Below are positions 10,159 through 18,612 of a stretch of 29,025 nt of DNA, in pieces. The notes below the pieces were generated by a model. The model saw only the letters and a program-made list of their open reading frames with translations. It did no database searches and was not told where the DNA came from. The translations under genes and the position numbers were made by a program. The DNA lies in assembly GCA_036666555.1 (NCBI GenBank), contig JAVWVS010000029.1:1-29025 (forward strand), written 5' to 3'. Source of the stretch: UMGS1251 sp036666555 (GTDB lineage: Bacteria > Bacillota > Clostridia > Lachnospirales > Lachnospiraceae). Within the stretch, counting starts at the first letter, position 1; every line of letters starts with the position of its first letter.

Positions 10159-11094
10159 TCATATTCCTTCCGCCGTTACCGTAACACTTAACCGTTCTAA
10201 CACATCCTGAACATAGGTCGTGGAATGTATGAAAGTCGTTCTCCCTTTGGCTGATAATATAATTCGATGAGCCAGAACATCCACTGCTATCGCTCTGATA
10301 TCATTGGGGGTCACATAATTTCTTCCTGCTAAAAATGCAACTGCTTTAGACGCTTTATAAAGAGCAATACTTCCTCTGGGGCTTACCCCCAGCGTCACAT
10401 ATTCACTGGTTCTTGTTTCTTGTACCAAATTCATCATATAAGCTTTGACCCCTTCTTGCATCCCTACCTTCTCCACTTGTTTTTGTAATTCTGCAATGTC
10501 TGAAAGTTCCCACACTGCCGGCAGTGCTTGGTTCTTTACTTGGTGCAATTCCAGTATTTCCATTTCGTCCTTTCTAGAAGGATATCCGATGGAAAGCCGC
10601 ATAAGGAATCGATCCATCTGCGCCTCTGGCAAATGATAAGTCCCATGATTCTCTACAGGATTTTGCGTTGCAAACGTAATAAAAGGAGACGGAAGTGGAT
10701 GTGTTTGTCCATCCAGAGTAATCTGCCGTTCTTCCATGATTTCCAACAAACTGGACTGCGCTTTTGGCGATGCCCGATTAATCTCATCTGCCAACAAAAA
10801 ATTACAAATGGCAACACCCGGATGATATACAAATTCTTTTGTCTTTGGGTCAATCATTGTAAATCCCAATATATCTGATGGCATAATATCCGGCGTCAAC
10901 TGAACACGGCAAAATCTTCCATTTACCGATTTTGCCAAGGCTAGAATAAGCTGTGTTTTTCCAATGCCCGGAACATCCTCAATCAATACATGGCCATCAC
11001 ATAACATAGCTATAATCACTTTTAAAATGACCGATTGTTTTCCTTTAATATTTTTTTCTATATTTCCCACTAATTGATTGATTTTAGCATTCAT
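10159..11094 (-). CDS. MoxR-family AAA+ ATPase
   Basis: The product has 311 residues, normal for the family. Walker A reads VPGIGKTQ (41-48) and Walker B LLADEINRA (100-108). The sensor-like stretch FATQNPVE and the conserved SPRGS motif in the lid are also present. MoxR ATPases act as chaperone-like remodelling enzymes, commonly with a DUF58/VWA partner, which is the very next gene. The gene begins 11 bases after pilT. Its ribosome binding site is weak (purine-rich AGAG), so it may depend on coupling to pilT. The actual target in this operon is unknown; the pilus or the downstream surface protein are candidates by context only. Confidence 0.93.
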   Translation of the reverse strand: MNAKINQLVGNIEKNIKGKQSVILKVIIAMLCDGHVLIEDVPGIGKTQLILALAKSVNGRFCRVQLTPDIMPSDILGFTMIDPKTKEFVYHPGVAICNFLLADEINRASPKAQSSLLEIMEERQITLDGQTHPLPSPFITFATQNPVENHGTYHLPEAQMDRFLMRLSIGYPSRKDEMEILELHQVKNQALPAVWELSDIAELQKQVEKVGMQEGVKAYMMNLVQETRTSEYVTLGVSPRGSIALYKASKAVAFLAGRNYVTPNDIRAIAVDVLAHRIILSAKGRTTFIHSTTYVQDVLERLSVTVTAEGI

Positions 11095-11105
11095 TTTGTT
11101 TTTCT

Positions 11106-12176
11106 CTACTTCCCTAGATACTTATTCAACATTTCCTCGTCTACGCATTTCTCCACTCCTGCTTCATAGGTAACCACATTGGTTTGAATTAATCTGGCAA
11201 TATGGGCATCCAGTGACTGCATGCCCAGCTTTTGTCCGGTCTGTAGTGCAGATGCAATCTGATGGCATTTATTTTCTCGAATCATATTCGAAATGGCTGA
11301 GTTACATATCATAATTTCAAACGCCGCGATTCGTCCGCTTCCATCTGCTTTTGGCAGTAATGTTTGCGTAATAACCCCTCTTAGCACCTGCGATAGCAGT
11401 ACTCGCATTTGATCCTGCTGATTTGCAGGGAACTGGTCAATAATTCGATCCAGTGTACTTGCAGCTCCGGTAGTGTGAAGCGTAGACATTACAAAATGTC
11501 CGGTTTCAGCTGCGGTGACCGCAGCTGAAGTAGTTTCAATATCTCTCATTTCACCCACCAATATTACATCTGGATCTTCACGCAGTGCACTTTTTAGCGC
11601 ACCTGCAAAGGTATCTACATCACGTCCGATTTCTCTTTGATTCACCATAGATAACTTATGATTATGTTTATACTCTATGGGATCTTCGAATGTTAAGATA
11701 TGGGATTTCTTGTGGGTATTAATATAATCGAGCATAGCTGCCAAGGTCGTAGATTTTCCACTTCCGGTAGGTCCCGTGACTAATAGGATTCCCCTTGGCA
11801 TCATTGCCAGACTTTTAAAAAGTTCCGGCAGTCCTAACTCTTCTATGGTGGGAATATTATCATTTAATAATCGAATAGCAATGGCTGGCGTGCCATACTG
11901 GGTGTATACATTAACACGATTACGAAAACCATCTGCAGACACATAGCAAAAATCATGGTCTTCCCGGTCATAAGTCCATCCAACCTGTTCCAGCATCGAT
12001 TTTGCCAGAGATTCGATTTGATCTCCATTAAGTTCCCCCATTTCCATCATTTTTTCCATTTCACCGTATCTTCGCACAATGGGTGGCAAGCCATTTGTAA
12101 AATGTAGATCTGACATATGCTCTTTTCTGCATTTTTCCAACAAAACATCGATTACTTTCCTTTTTTGTGGTTCCAT
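11106..12176 (-). CDS. pilT: Type IV pilus retraction ATPase PilT
   Basis: The product has 356 residues, the usual PilT length. Walker A is GPTGSGKST (135-143). The Asp-box region includes FEDPIEY, Walker B is VILVGEMRD (204-212), and the His box is TGHFVMSTLHT (225-235). The C-terminal AISNMIREN (294-302) corresponds to the AIRNLIRE motif that distinguishes PilT from PilB. PilT is a hexameric cytoplasmic ATPase that depolymerises the pilus, enabling twitching or DNA uptake. GAGGAAG precedes the ATG, and the gene lies 14 bases after pilB. Its presence implies a retractable pilus rather than a pure secretion pseudopilus. Confidence 0.95.
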   Translation of the reverse strand: MEPQKRKVIDVLLEKCRKEHMSDLHFTNGLPPIVRRYGEMEKMMEMGELNGDQIESLAKSMLEQVGWTYDREDHDFCYVSADGFRNRVNVYTQYGTPAIAIRLLNDNIPTIEELGLPELFKSLAMMPRGILLVTGPTGSGKSTTLAAMLDYINTHKKSHILTFEDPIEYKHNHKLSMVNQREIGRDVDTFAGALKSALREDPDVILVGEMRDIETTSAAVTAAETGHFVMSTLHTTGAASTLDRIIDQFPANQQDQMRVLLSQVLRGVITQTLLPKADGSGRIAAFEIMICNSAISNMIRENKCHQIASALQTGQKLGMQSLDAHIARLIQTNVVTYEAGVEKCVDEEMLNKYLGK

Positions 12177-12190
12177 CTATCTTCCTCTTT

Positions 12191-13933
12191 CTATGAATTT
12201 CTAATTTTATTCAGTTCATCAATGGTAGTAACACCTTTTGAAACTAATATCTTTATGTTATCCAACAAGTCTTTCATTCCGCATTGCTCCTTTGCATACT
12301 CATTGATAATTCCCACATCTGCCTTTTCCACAATTAATTTTTGTAAGGTAGCATCCACATTAATAATTTCATAAATTCCGATTCGACCTTTATACCCACT
12401 GTTATTACATAAAGGGCAACCTCTTCCGTGATAGAATTTTTCGGGCTTATCGCCTTCCCATAGGGCTAGTTCCACTTCACTTGGTTCATATACTTCTTTG
12501 CAATGTCTGCAAATTCTTCGCACCAGCCGCTGTGCCACTACACTGATAACCGAAGAGGCTACCATATAAGACTCTACGCCCATATCCATCAATCTCATAA
12601 AAGAGGAAGATGCATCATTGGTATGCATCGTAGCCACTACTAAGTGACCGGTGATTGCGGCCTTTACACCAATAGATGCTGTCTCACTGTCTCGAATCTC
12701 ACCAATCATGATAATATCCGGATCTTGTCTCAAGATAGACCTTAAACCAGCTGCAAATGTTAATCCGGTCTTCGGATTCACTTGCACCTGATTAATGCCA
12801 TGCAACACACGTTCCACGGGATCTTCTACCGTAATAATATTTACATTTGGCCGATTCAGTCGATTCAATCCTGCATATACCGTAGTACTTTTCCCGCTTC
12901 CGGTAGGTCCAGTGATTAATATAATTCCATTTGGTTTTTTTAATGCTTCTGTTAACAATCGATAATTATAATCTTCCATCTGTAAATCTTCCAACTGTAA
13001 CATCTCTTGCGAATCGCTACTGCCTAAAATACGAATAACAATCTTCTCTCCATAAAGCGTCGGCAGGGTAGATATTCGCATATTGATTTTCTTTCCTTGT
13101 ATTAATACACTCATTCGTCCATCTTGGGGAACTCTTTTTTCTGCAATATCCAATCCTCCCAACACTTTCAACCTACTGGAGATATGGGTAAATGCCGGTT
13201 TTGCAAAAGACATGGTTTCCACCAACTCTCCATCCACTCGTATCCGTATAATAACGTCTGTTTCCATAGGTTCCAAATGAATATCGCTGGCACCTCTTTG
13301 ATAAGCTTGCTCCATAATCAACTTTACAGCCTGAACAATCGCATTACTTTTGCCATCTCCTTGGGTCAGATCCAGAATTGTTTCTTTTTCTTCCTCTTCT
13401 TCTCCTTCATCTCCCTTCCCAAATTCATTGGCAATCTGCTGCATGACCGCATTTACATTTTGTAAAATATAGCTTTGCGTAATGGATTCTTCAATATCTG
13501 CCTGAGTAGCAAGTAAGACCATCACTTGCTTTCCACAAGCCTGGCTTACTTTGTCAAAAACCGAGTAATTCATAGGATCATTGGAAGCAATATGAAGCAC
13601 ATAGTCGGTCTCGTGAACTGGGATAATATGATATTCCCTCGCTTCTTTTTCCGTTACATAACGTAGTACTTTAGAAGATATCTTCTGTGCTGCCAGATTG
13701 ACCAACGGAATATTATATTTTACTCCCAATGCCCGAATCCAGCTAAATTCACTGACAATTTCCTCTTCCAGCAAAATATCTTCCAGCTTTTTCTCCGGAT
13801 GTTTTCTCTTCTCCGCAGCCGCCATTTCCAGTCCATCTTCTGCCAATAATCCCATCTGCACCAGTATCATCTCAATACTTTGATTTCTGGCAATTTCTTT
13901 ATCTTTTACAATTTCTTTTGGCTCTTCTGCCAC
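12191..13933 (-). CDS. pilB: Type IV pilus extension ATPase PilB (GspE/PulE family)
   Basis: The product has 580 residues. An N-terminal MshEN-type domain (about 20-155) is followed by a short acidic linker (EEEEEE near 178-183) and the GspE ATPase core. Walker A is GPTGSGKST (342-350), Walker B IIMIGEIRD (407-415), and the His box TGHLVVATMHT (428-438). A tetracysteine zinc site has C475, C478, C506 and C509. MshEN domains in this family can bind cyclic di-GMP; whether this one does cannot be read from the motifs. PilB powers pilus extension from the cytoplasmic face with PilC and PilM. Translation starts at a GTG preceded by AGGAGG at good spacing. Confidence 0.95.
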   Translation of the reverse strand: MAEEPKEIVKDKEIARNQSIEMILVQMGLLAEDGLEMAAAEKRKHPEKKLEDILLEEEIVSEFSWIRALGVKYNIPLVNLAAQKISSKVLRYVTEKEAREYHIIPVHETDYVLHIASNDPMNYSVFDKVSQACGKQVMVLLATQADIEESITQSYILQNVNAVMQQIANEFGKGDEGEEEEEKETILDLTQGDGKSNAIVQAVKLIMEQAYQRGASDIHLEPMETDVIIRIRVDGELVETMSFAKPAFTHISSRLKVLGGLDIAEKRVPQDGRMSVLIQGKKINMRISTLPTLYGEKIVIRILGSSDSQEMLQLEDLQMEDYNYRLLTEALKKPNGIILITGPTGSGKSTTVYAGLNRLNRPNVNIITVEDPVERVLHGINQVQVNPKTGLTFAAGLRSILRQDPDIIMIGEIRDSETASIGVKAAITGHLVVATMHTNDASSSFMRLMDMGVESYMVASSVISVVAQRLVRRICRHCKEVYEPSEVELALWEGDKPEKFYHGRGCPLCNNSGYKGRIGIYEIINVDATLQKLIVEKADVGIINEYAKEQCGMKDLLDNIKILVSKGVTTIDELNKIRNS

Positions 13934-13944
13934 TTCAACGCCTC

Positions 13945-14724
13945 CTAATATAACTTCATATAATTATTCCAAATTGTATCACCCCACACAGCCGCTATCA
14001 TTAATCCCACTGCTAAGTACGGTCCAAATGGAATCTGTACTTTTCGCTCTTTCCCCTTAATCATCAAGACCATTCCATAGGCACCACCTAAGATAGTCCC
14101 AATCAACATTGCTACGATAATGCATCGATATCCCAGAAAAAATCCAGCTACGGCCATCAGGTTAATATCCCCTCCACCAAACCCATTGGGAATAATGATT
14201 GCTATAATCTGCATGGGAAGGCTCACTGCCAGAAATCCGATACACCGCTCTCCAATAGTGGGAAATCCCGGTATCAGTAGTGATATCAAGCCCAGCACCA
14301 GTACACACAGCTGCAATTGATAGGGAATCAGTTGTGTCTTCCAATCAATGCCTGCTATCACAATCAATACAGATGCAAACACACACAATATCGCTGCCTT
14401 TGGAGTGAGTCCCAGAACATAGATAATTCCTGCCCACAACATGCTATTGCTACATTCCACAATCGGATATTGTTTCGAAATAGGCGCTCTACAACTCCTA
14501 CATCTCCCACGAAGAGCAATAAAACTAAATACCGGTATCAAATCATACCAGCGAAGTGTTCCCCCACAAGTGGGACACATGGATCTACCGTGGTTTCCAT
14601 TAAGTGATATTTTCTTTGGAATCCGATAGATACATACATTGAGAAAGCTTCCTACTATCAGTCCAAAAATTGCTGTACAGGCGATACGAAAGCACATTTC
14701 TATTGTTCCTAACGTTTCGTACAT
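13945..14724 (-). CDS. pilD: Prepilin peptidase / N-methyltransferase PilD (A24A)
   Basis: The product has 259 residues, the full bifunctional length. The N-terminal cytoplasmic loop carries the zinc-binding tetracysteine (C50, C53, C75, C78) typical of enzymes with the methylation domain. The aspartyl protease residues are D127 (GIDWKT) and D186 in the GGGD motif (183-186). Seven or more hydrophobic segments place it in the membrane. It should cleave the class III leaders of the prepilins encoded upstream at the Gly/Phe or Gly/Ser bond and methylate the new N-terminus. AAAGGAG sits six bases before the ATG. It lies 11 bases upstream of pilB. Confidence 0.95.
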   Translation of the reverse strand: MYETLGTIEMCFRIACTAIFGLIVGSFLNVCIYRIPKKISLNGNHGRSMCPTCGGTLRWYDLIPVFSFIALRGRCRSCRAPISKQYPIVECSNSMLWAGIIYVLGLTPKAAILCVFASVLIVIAGIDWKTQLIPYQLQLCVLVLGLISLLIPGFPTIGERCIGFLAVSLPMQIIAIIIPNGFGGGDINLMAVAGFFLGYRCIIVAMLIGTILGGAYGMVLMIKGKERKVQIPFGPYLAVGLMIAAVWGDTIWNNYMKLY

Positions 14725-14745
14725 TTTATCTCCTTTTTCGCACCA

Positions 14746-15021
14746 TTAGAAGAACGTATTATCCCAATTATTTATACTTCTATAGGCCATTAAATATTCT
14801 TTTGCATCTTGGACAGTAGCGAACGCTTTCTTAAATCCCACAACATATTGCACCGCATCCGTCCACTCTTTTAAGCTATATTCTTCTGCGTCATAACAAG
14901 GCAACGCACGCTGAATATCGAATAGCCACATCGGCTGGCATAAATCAGATAAATAAAAACAGCCAACATCTGCTCTTAGTCGATCAAGTAATCCCTTACT
15001 TGTATAATTGATGTTTTCCAT
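14746..15021 (-). CDS. Conserved-looking small protein of unknown function (91 aa)
   Basis: I do not recognise this product. It has 91 residues, no signal peptide or membrane segment, and is rich in aromatic residues (W33, W53, W86; several Tyr and Phe), so it is probably a small folded cytoplasmic protein. An excellent AGAAGGAG site before the ATG, and its position between the PilO-like and pilD genes with short spacers on both sides, argue that it is really expressed. By position it could be an accessory factor of the pilus platform, but nothing in the sequence shows that. Confidence 0.7.
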   Translation of the reverse strand: MENINYTSKGLLDRLRADVGCFYLSDLCQPMWLFDIQRALPCYDAEEYSLKEWTDAVQYVVGFKKAFATVQDAKEYLMAYRSINNWDNTFF

Positions 15022-15059
15022 TCGTTTTCTCCTTCTGGTATACGATTTATATGCCCATT

Positions 15060-15716
15060 CTATTGAATCGGTGGTGCTTCCATTCCATACATATTTATGA
15101 GAAAGGTTGCCTCATTTCCCTGGTCTTCTGTTGAATAGGTAACTGTTGGAATCTGCATACAATACCGTTCTCTCTGACCTGCTCCCGGACCTTGTGGCGG
15201 AATATTATTAATTGCATTGATAATTTGCAATTGCTGTTCCTTTGTTGCCTCTACGGTAATCTGCAAATTAGATACCAAAAACAATTTCATCAGTTCTCCA
15301 CTCTTTGTTGCTTGCATTTGATTGTATTCATCCATGGTCTTTGGCTGTACGACCCTTTTTTCATAGGTGGTTTCATCAATGATACTGTATGGACTAATCG
15401 TAATAGATTTTAAGGGGATTCCTAAATTTTTTAATATCTCTTCCACTTTCTCATTTGCCTTGAAACTCTGGTAGTTTTGGTCAAACGTCTGTTGACTTTC
15501 CTTTTTTAACTTTTCATATTCCACTTCAATTGTTGTATCTTCTATGGTGTTTTTCATAGACATGGCTTCTGTCTTTGCCGCTTTTGCCTGCTTTTTATTA
15601 GTCTTTACCTCTGCCTGCAAAGGCTGTGCTACCATTGTAAAGATAAGAACGGCCATTAATATGGTGATTAGTAACATCAAAAATTTCTTTTGACTTTCTG
15701 TCATTTGTAATTCCAT
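15060..15716 (-). CDS. PilO-like inner-membrane pilus alignment protein
   Basis: The product has 218 residues: one N-terminal transmembrane helix (about 11-31), then a Lys/Glu-rich coiled coil (about 33-90), and a small globular extracytoplasmic domain. This is the PilO layout, and the gene follows PilM- and PilN-type genes as in pilMNO operons. PilO forms a heterodimer with PilN and links the motor platform to the filament. A GGAGG site precedes the ATG. Sequence similarity to well-studied PilO is low, so the call rests on topology, size and gene order. Confidence 0.75.
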   Translation of the reverse strand: MELQMTESQKKFLMLLITILMAVLIFTMVAQPLQAEVKTNKKQAKAAKTEAMSMKNTIEDTTIEVEYEKLKKESQQTFDQNYQSFKANEKVEEILKNLGIPLKSITISPYSIIDETTYEKRVVQPKTMDEYNQMQATKSGELMKLFLVSNLQITVEATKEQQLQIINAINNIPPQGPGAGQRERYCMQIPTVTYSTEDQGNEATFLINMYGMEAPPIQ

Positions 15717-15737
15717 TTTGCACCTCCAGTATGTCTT

Positions 15738-16418
15738 TTACTTGGCTTCTTCTGCTGCAATAGCCGATGCCGCTGCTGCTTGTTCTGCCGCAATATCCGC
15801 TGCTTCTTTTGCTATATCCGGCCAAAGTGTAATCTCCAAAGTAAAATTATACTCATTGCCTTCTCCTGCAAATCCAGTGTAAGTAACGTTTTCAAATTTC
15901 TTTTGACCTTGGTCGTTTTTCAGTTCTGTTAGATATTGTGCGAAGAGTTTTGGTCTATCCGCATTTGTAGCCGTACAATCCAAAAGCAACATTCCATCAT
16001 TATAATTATATGTCGTAATTTTGTTTCCGGCTCCAATCGCAGTCTGCATTGCATTGTCATAAAAAGTTACCCATTCGCTGGAAAATCTGTCGCTCTTTTG
16101 CAATTGTGTCAGGAATGTTTCCGATGCCGTATTATAATTTTTTATTTTCCCATTTCTCTCTTGAAGTGCCATCTTTTTATCATAGGCCTCTTTATTCGTC
16201 ACATTCTCTATATAAGCCCTATTGGTTTCAATTTCTTCTTTGTATTGCGCATTTTGATTTCTAAGAAGCACAACCAGTAACAGCATCACTGCTATAATGG
16301 CAGCACATCCTAAAAACATCATATTACTGGATTTTTTTGCGCGCAACGCATTTGGATTATCCAGCTCTGTATAGCAACTGAAAAAATCCACATCCCGATC
16401 TCTTTGACCTATATTCAT
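15738..16418 (-). CDS. PilN-like membrane protein with Ala-rich tail
   Basis: The product has 226 residues. A short cytoplasmic N-terminus (1-31, including DFFSCYTEL) precedes one transmembrane helix (33-52), a coiled coil and a ferredoxin-like extracytoplasmic domain, as in PilN. Canonical PilN begins with an INLLP motif that docks into PilM; here the equivalent region reads differently, matching the divergent PilM next door. The last about 25 residues are strongly Ala/Glu-rich (KEAADIAAEQAAAASA), an uncommon tail that probably forms a helix. The gene starts four bases after pilM with an AAGGAG site, so it is tightly coupled to it. Confidence 0.75.
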   Translation of the reverse strand: MNIGQRDRDVDFFSCYTELDNPNALRAKKSSNMMFLGCAAIIAVMLLLVVLLRNQNAQYKEEIETNRAYIENVTNKEAYDKKMALQERNGKIKNYNTASETFLTQLQKSDRFSSEWVTFYDNAMQTAIGAGNKITTYNYNDGMLLLDCTATNADRPKLFAQYLTELKNDQGQKKFENVTYTGFAGEGNEYNFTLEITLWPDIAKEAADIAAEQAAAASAIAAEEAK

Positions 16419-16422
16419 CTCT

Positions 16423-17376
16423 TTATCTCCTTATTGAACTTCCGATAGCTCCTGCAAATCTTGGATATTCTTCCTGGGATATCCCCTTAATCTGTTTCGG
16501 TTTCTCCATCAGTCGAGTATCAATTTCTGTTATTTTTTGAACCAATTCCCTCATTTGTGATAACATAGGATGTTCTCCAAAAAGCTCAATGGATTCTACC
16601 GGATCACCTCCCGATGCATTCTCCTGTATCATATTATGTTTACGGATTTCATCCACATACCGGGTAATTAACTTCTGCTCTTGTTCCACGTCTCCACTAA
16701 ACATCCCTGCATCAAAACCAATCATAATCGTTCTGTTGGACAACGCTCCCTCTGCACTTTGTGTAATTATTTTTAATCGCTCATAGTAGATACCTACCCA
16801 GATTTTCTGTGCTCCCACCTGCTGTTCTGCCTCTTTGTTTTTCTTCGCAGAAACTTTTTTAACCGGATTTCGTTGCTCTATTTGCTTGGCCATAGCATCA
16901 TTTAAGATGTCAATCCGCCACACTGCTAATTTTAATTCCTTGGCCAAATCAATATATCTTTGCACCATGCTTCTTGGAATAGCATATATGGTCGCATTAA
17001 TATATTTTCGTTTCTTTTCTTTTCGGATATAATGGGTAATATAATCCATCATATGTTCTTCATCTGTAATCAACTCTCCCATTGCCTTTTTCATAAATTG
17101 TAAAACATGCTCCCTGGTATCGAACGGAACCTCCACTTGTTTCGTTTTAATTGCCGTAGTATCAATGGTAAAAGATATTTTCTTTTCCTTGATTCCATTT
17201 TCAAATAATGCAGTTTGAATATGTTCTGCTAAACTTGGCAAAGAATCAATATACCCATTTTTCACCATCCCAACCGGAATTGGAACCGAAACACATTTTT
17301 TTACAGACGCCCCATGATTGCTTTCTACCAGCGATACAATTTGCAAACTTTTTGCTGTTACCTCTATTGCTATCAT
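16423..17376 (-). CDS. pilM: PilM-like actin-fold pilus assembly protein (degenerate nucleotide motifs)
   Basis: The product has 317 residues, close to the PilM norm. Its start (MIAIEVTAKSLQIVSL) aligns with the first phosphate loop of the PilM/FtsA fold. In typical PilM this reads like DIGSSSxK; here the Asp and Gly are replaced by Glu and Thr (E5, T7). The second phosphate loop near 193-203 (VGIYYERLKII) also lacks the usual DxG. PilM is a cytoplasmic ring component binding the PilN N-terminus and PilB. The gene sits between pilC and a PilN-like gene, supporting the role. AGGAGG precedes the ATG. ATP binding is doubtful on motif grounds. Confidence 0.82.
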   Translation of the reverse strand: MIAIEVTAKSLQIVSLVESNHGASVKKCVSVPIPVGMVKNGYIDSLPSLAEHIQTALFENGIKEKKISFTIDTTAIKTKQVEVPFDTREHVLQFMKKAMGELITDEEHMMDYITHYIRKEKKRKYINATIYAIPRSMVQRYIDLAKELKLAVWRIDILNDAMAKQIEQRNPVKKVSAKKNKEAEQQVGAQKIWVGIYYERLKIITQSAEGALSNRTIMIGFDAGMFSGDVEQEQKLITRYVDEIRKHNMIQENASGGDPVESIELFGEHPMLSQMRELVQKITEIDTRLMEKPKQIKGISQEEYPRFAGAIGSSIRR

Positions 17377-17388
17377 CTTGTTTTCCTC

Positions 17389-18612
17389 CTATACTACCGT
17401 TTGTTCTGAAACTTGTGTTGCCATTGAGAATAATGGGAATATAACAGATCCAACAATTGCCAATACCAGGACACCGATAACAATAATGACAGCCGGTTCC
17501 ATAATCGCTACCAATTTAGATACTGCTTCTTCTGCTTCTGCTCCGTAGAAATCGGAAGTCATTTCAAATATTTGTTCCAGATTACCGGCTTCTTCACCTA
17601 CCAGTAGCAGTGAAGTCACCATAGGTTCAAATATATTTGCTTCATCCAATGAAACCGATAACATCTTTCCTTGTTCCACTTCCATCTTGACAATTGTAAG
17701 CCTGTCTTTATAATATCGATTATTCAATACATTGGTAGAAATCTCCAATGCTTGCAACATGGATATCCCACTGGAATACAATACGCCCATAGTACTTGTG
17801 AAATTGGCTATGGTTGTTTTTTGTTCTACCATTCCCAAATACGGAATCCTAGTTTTTAAATAATCCATCTGATATGCAAACCGTTCATTGGTCATAGCAA
17901 TCGAATACAATGTCAGTACACTTACGACAATAAATACCAGTACATACCACTTATTGATAATAAAGTCACTGATTTTGACAATAATCTGAGTCATCATCGG
18001 CAATTGTAGATTCATGGTTGTAAATACCTCAAAAAACTGCGGAAGCACCCATGTAAATAATGCCAATACAATTCCAACAATCATAAATATCAAGATTTTT
18101 GGATACATCAATGTACTATCTATTTTTCTTTTCAACTGGGATTGCTTATCGTAATAAACTGCAATTTTTTCTACTACCACATCCAAATTACCACTGATTT
18201 CTCCTGCCTGTACCATATTGACCAGCATGGGCGGAAAGGTGTCGCCCTGTGCTTCCATCGACTCATATAGGGACAGACCCATTTGTATGTTTTGATAAAT
18301 GTTTTCATACACTCGGTTTAATTCATGTTCCTTCGATTTTTTTGCCTGTTCTTTTAAGATATCAAACGCTTTTACTAAAGGAATTCCGGATGTTAACATG
18401 GTCCCCAATTGCCGGCAAAATACTGTGACATTTCGCAAAGACATTTTCTTCACTCGCTTCGCTGTATTTGCCTCTTTGATTTCTGTGACCTGCACAGGTT
18501 GCAATCCCAAGCTTTGAATCATCATATAGGCATCTGCATAATCTGCTGCCTGCACTCTTTTTTTTACAAGTTTTCCCTTGTCATCTTTTGCTCTACATTG
18601 AAACTGAGACAT
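17389..18612 (-). CDS. pilC: Type IV pilus platform protein PilC (GspF family)
   Basis: The product has 407 residues from the chosen ATG at 18612, which has AAGGAAG at good spacing; an upstream GTG (18633) would add seven residues but has no better site. Two GspF/T2SSF domains are seen, the first containing the family signature around MVQAGEISGNL and the second LLLVGEEAGNL. Three long hydrophobic segments lie near the middle (two) and the C-terminus. PilC is the inner-membrane platform that is turned by PilB and PilT to add or remove pilin. Its start overlaps the end of the bactofilin-type gene by 20 bases, indicating translational coupling. Confidence 0.95.
   Translation of the reverse strand: MSQFQCRAKDDKGKLVKKRVQAADYADAYMMIQSLGLQPVQVTEIKEANTAKRVKKMSLRNVTVFCRQLGTMLTSGIPLVKAFDILKEQAKKSKEHELNRVYENIYQNIQMGLSLYESMEAQGDTFPPMLVNMVQAGEISGNLDVVVEKIAVYYDKQSQLKRKIDSTLMYPKILIFMIVGIVLALFTWVLPQFFEVFTTMNLQLPMMTQIIVKISDFIINKWYVLVFIVVSVLTLYSIAMTNERFAYQMDYLKTRIPYLGMVEQKTTIANFTSTMGVLYSSGISMLQALEISTNVLNNRYYKDRLTIVKMEVEQGKMLSVSLDEANIFEPMVTSLLLVGEEAGNLEQIFEMTSDFYGAEAEEAVSKLVAIMEPAVIIVIGVLVLAIVGSVIFPLFSMATQVSEQTVV

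Noticed and set aside
18405..18417. GTCCCCAATTGCC in pilC as another copy of the left-edge palindrome
   Set aside because: Only about 10 bases match, with no inverted partner, inside a conserved coding region; chance.
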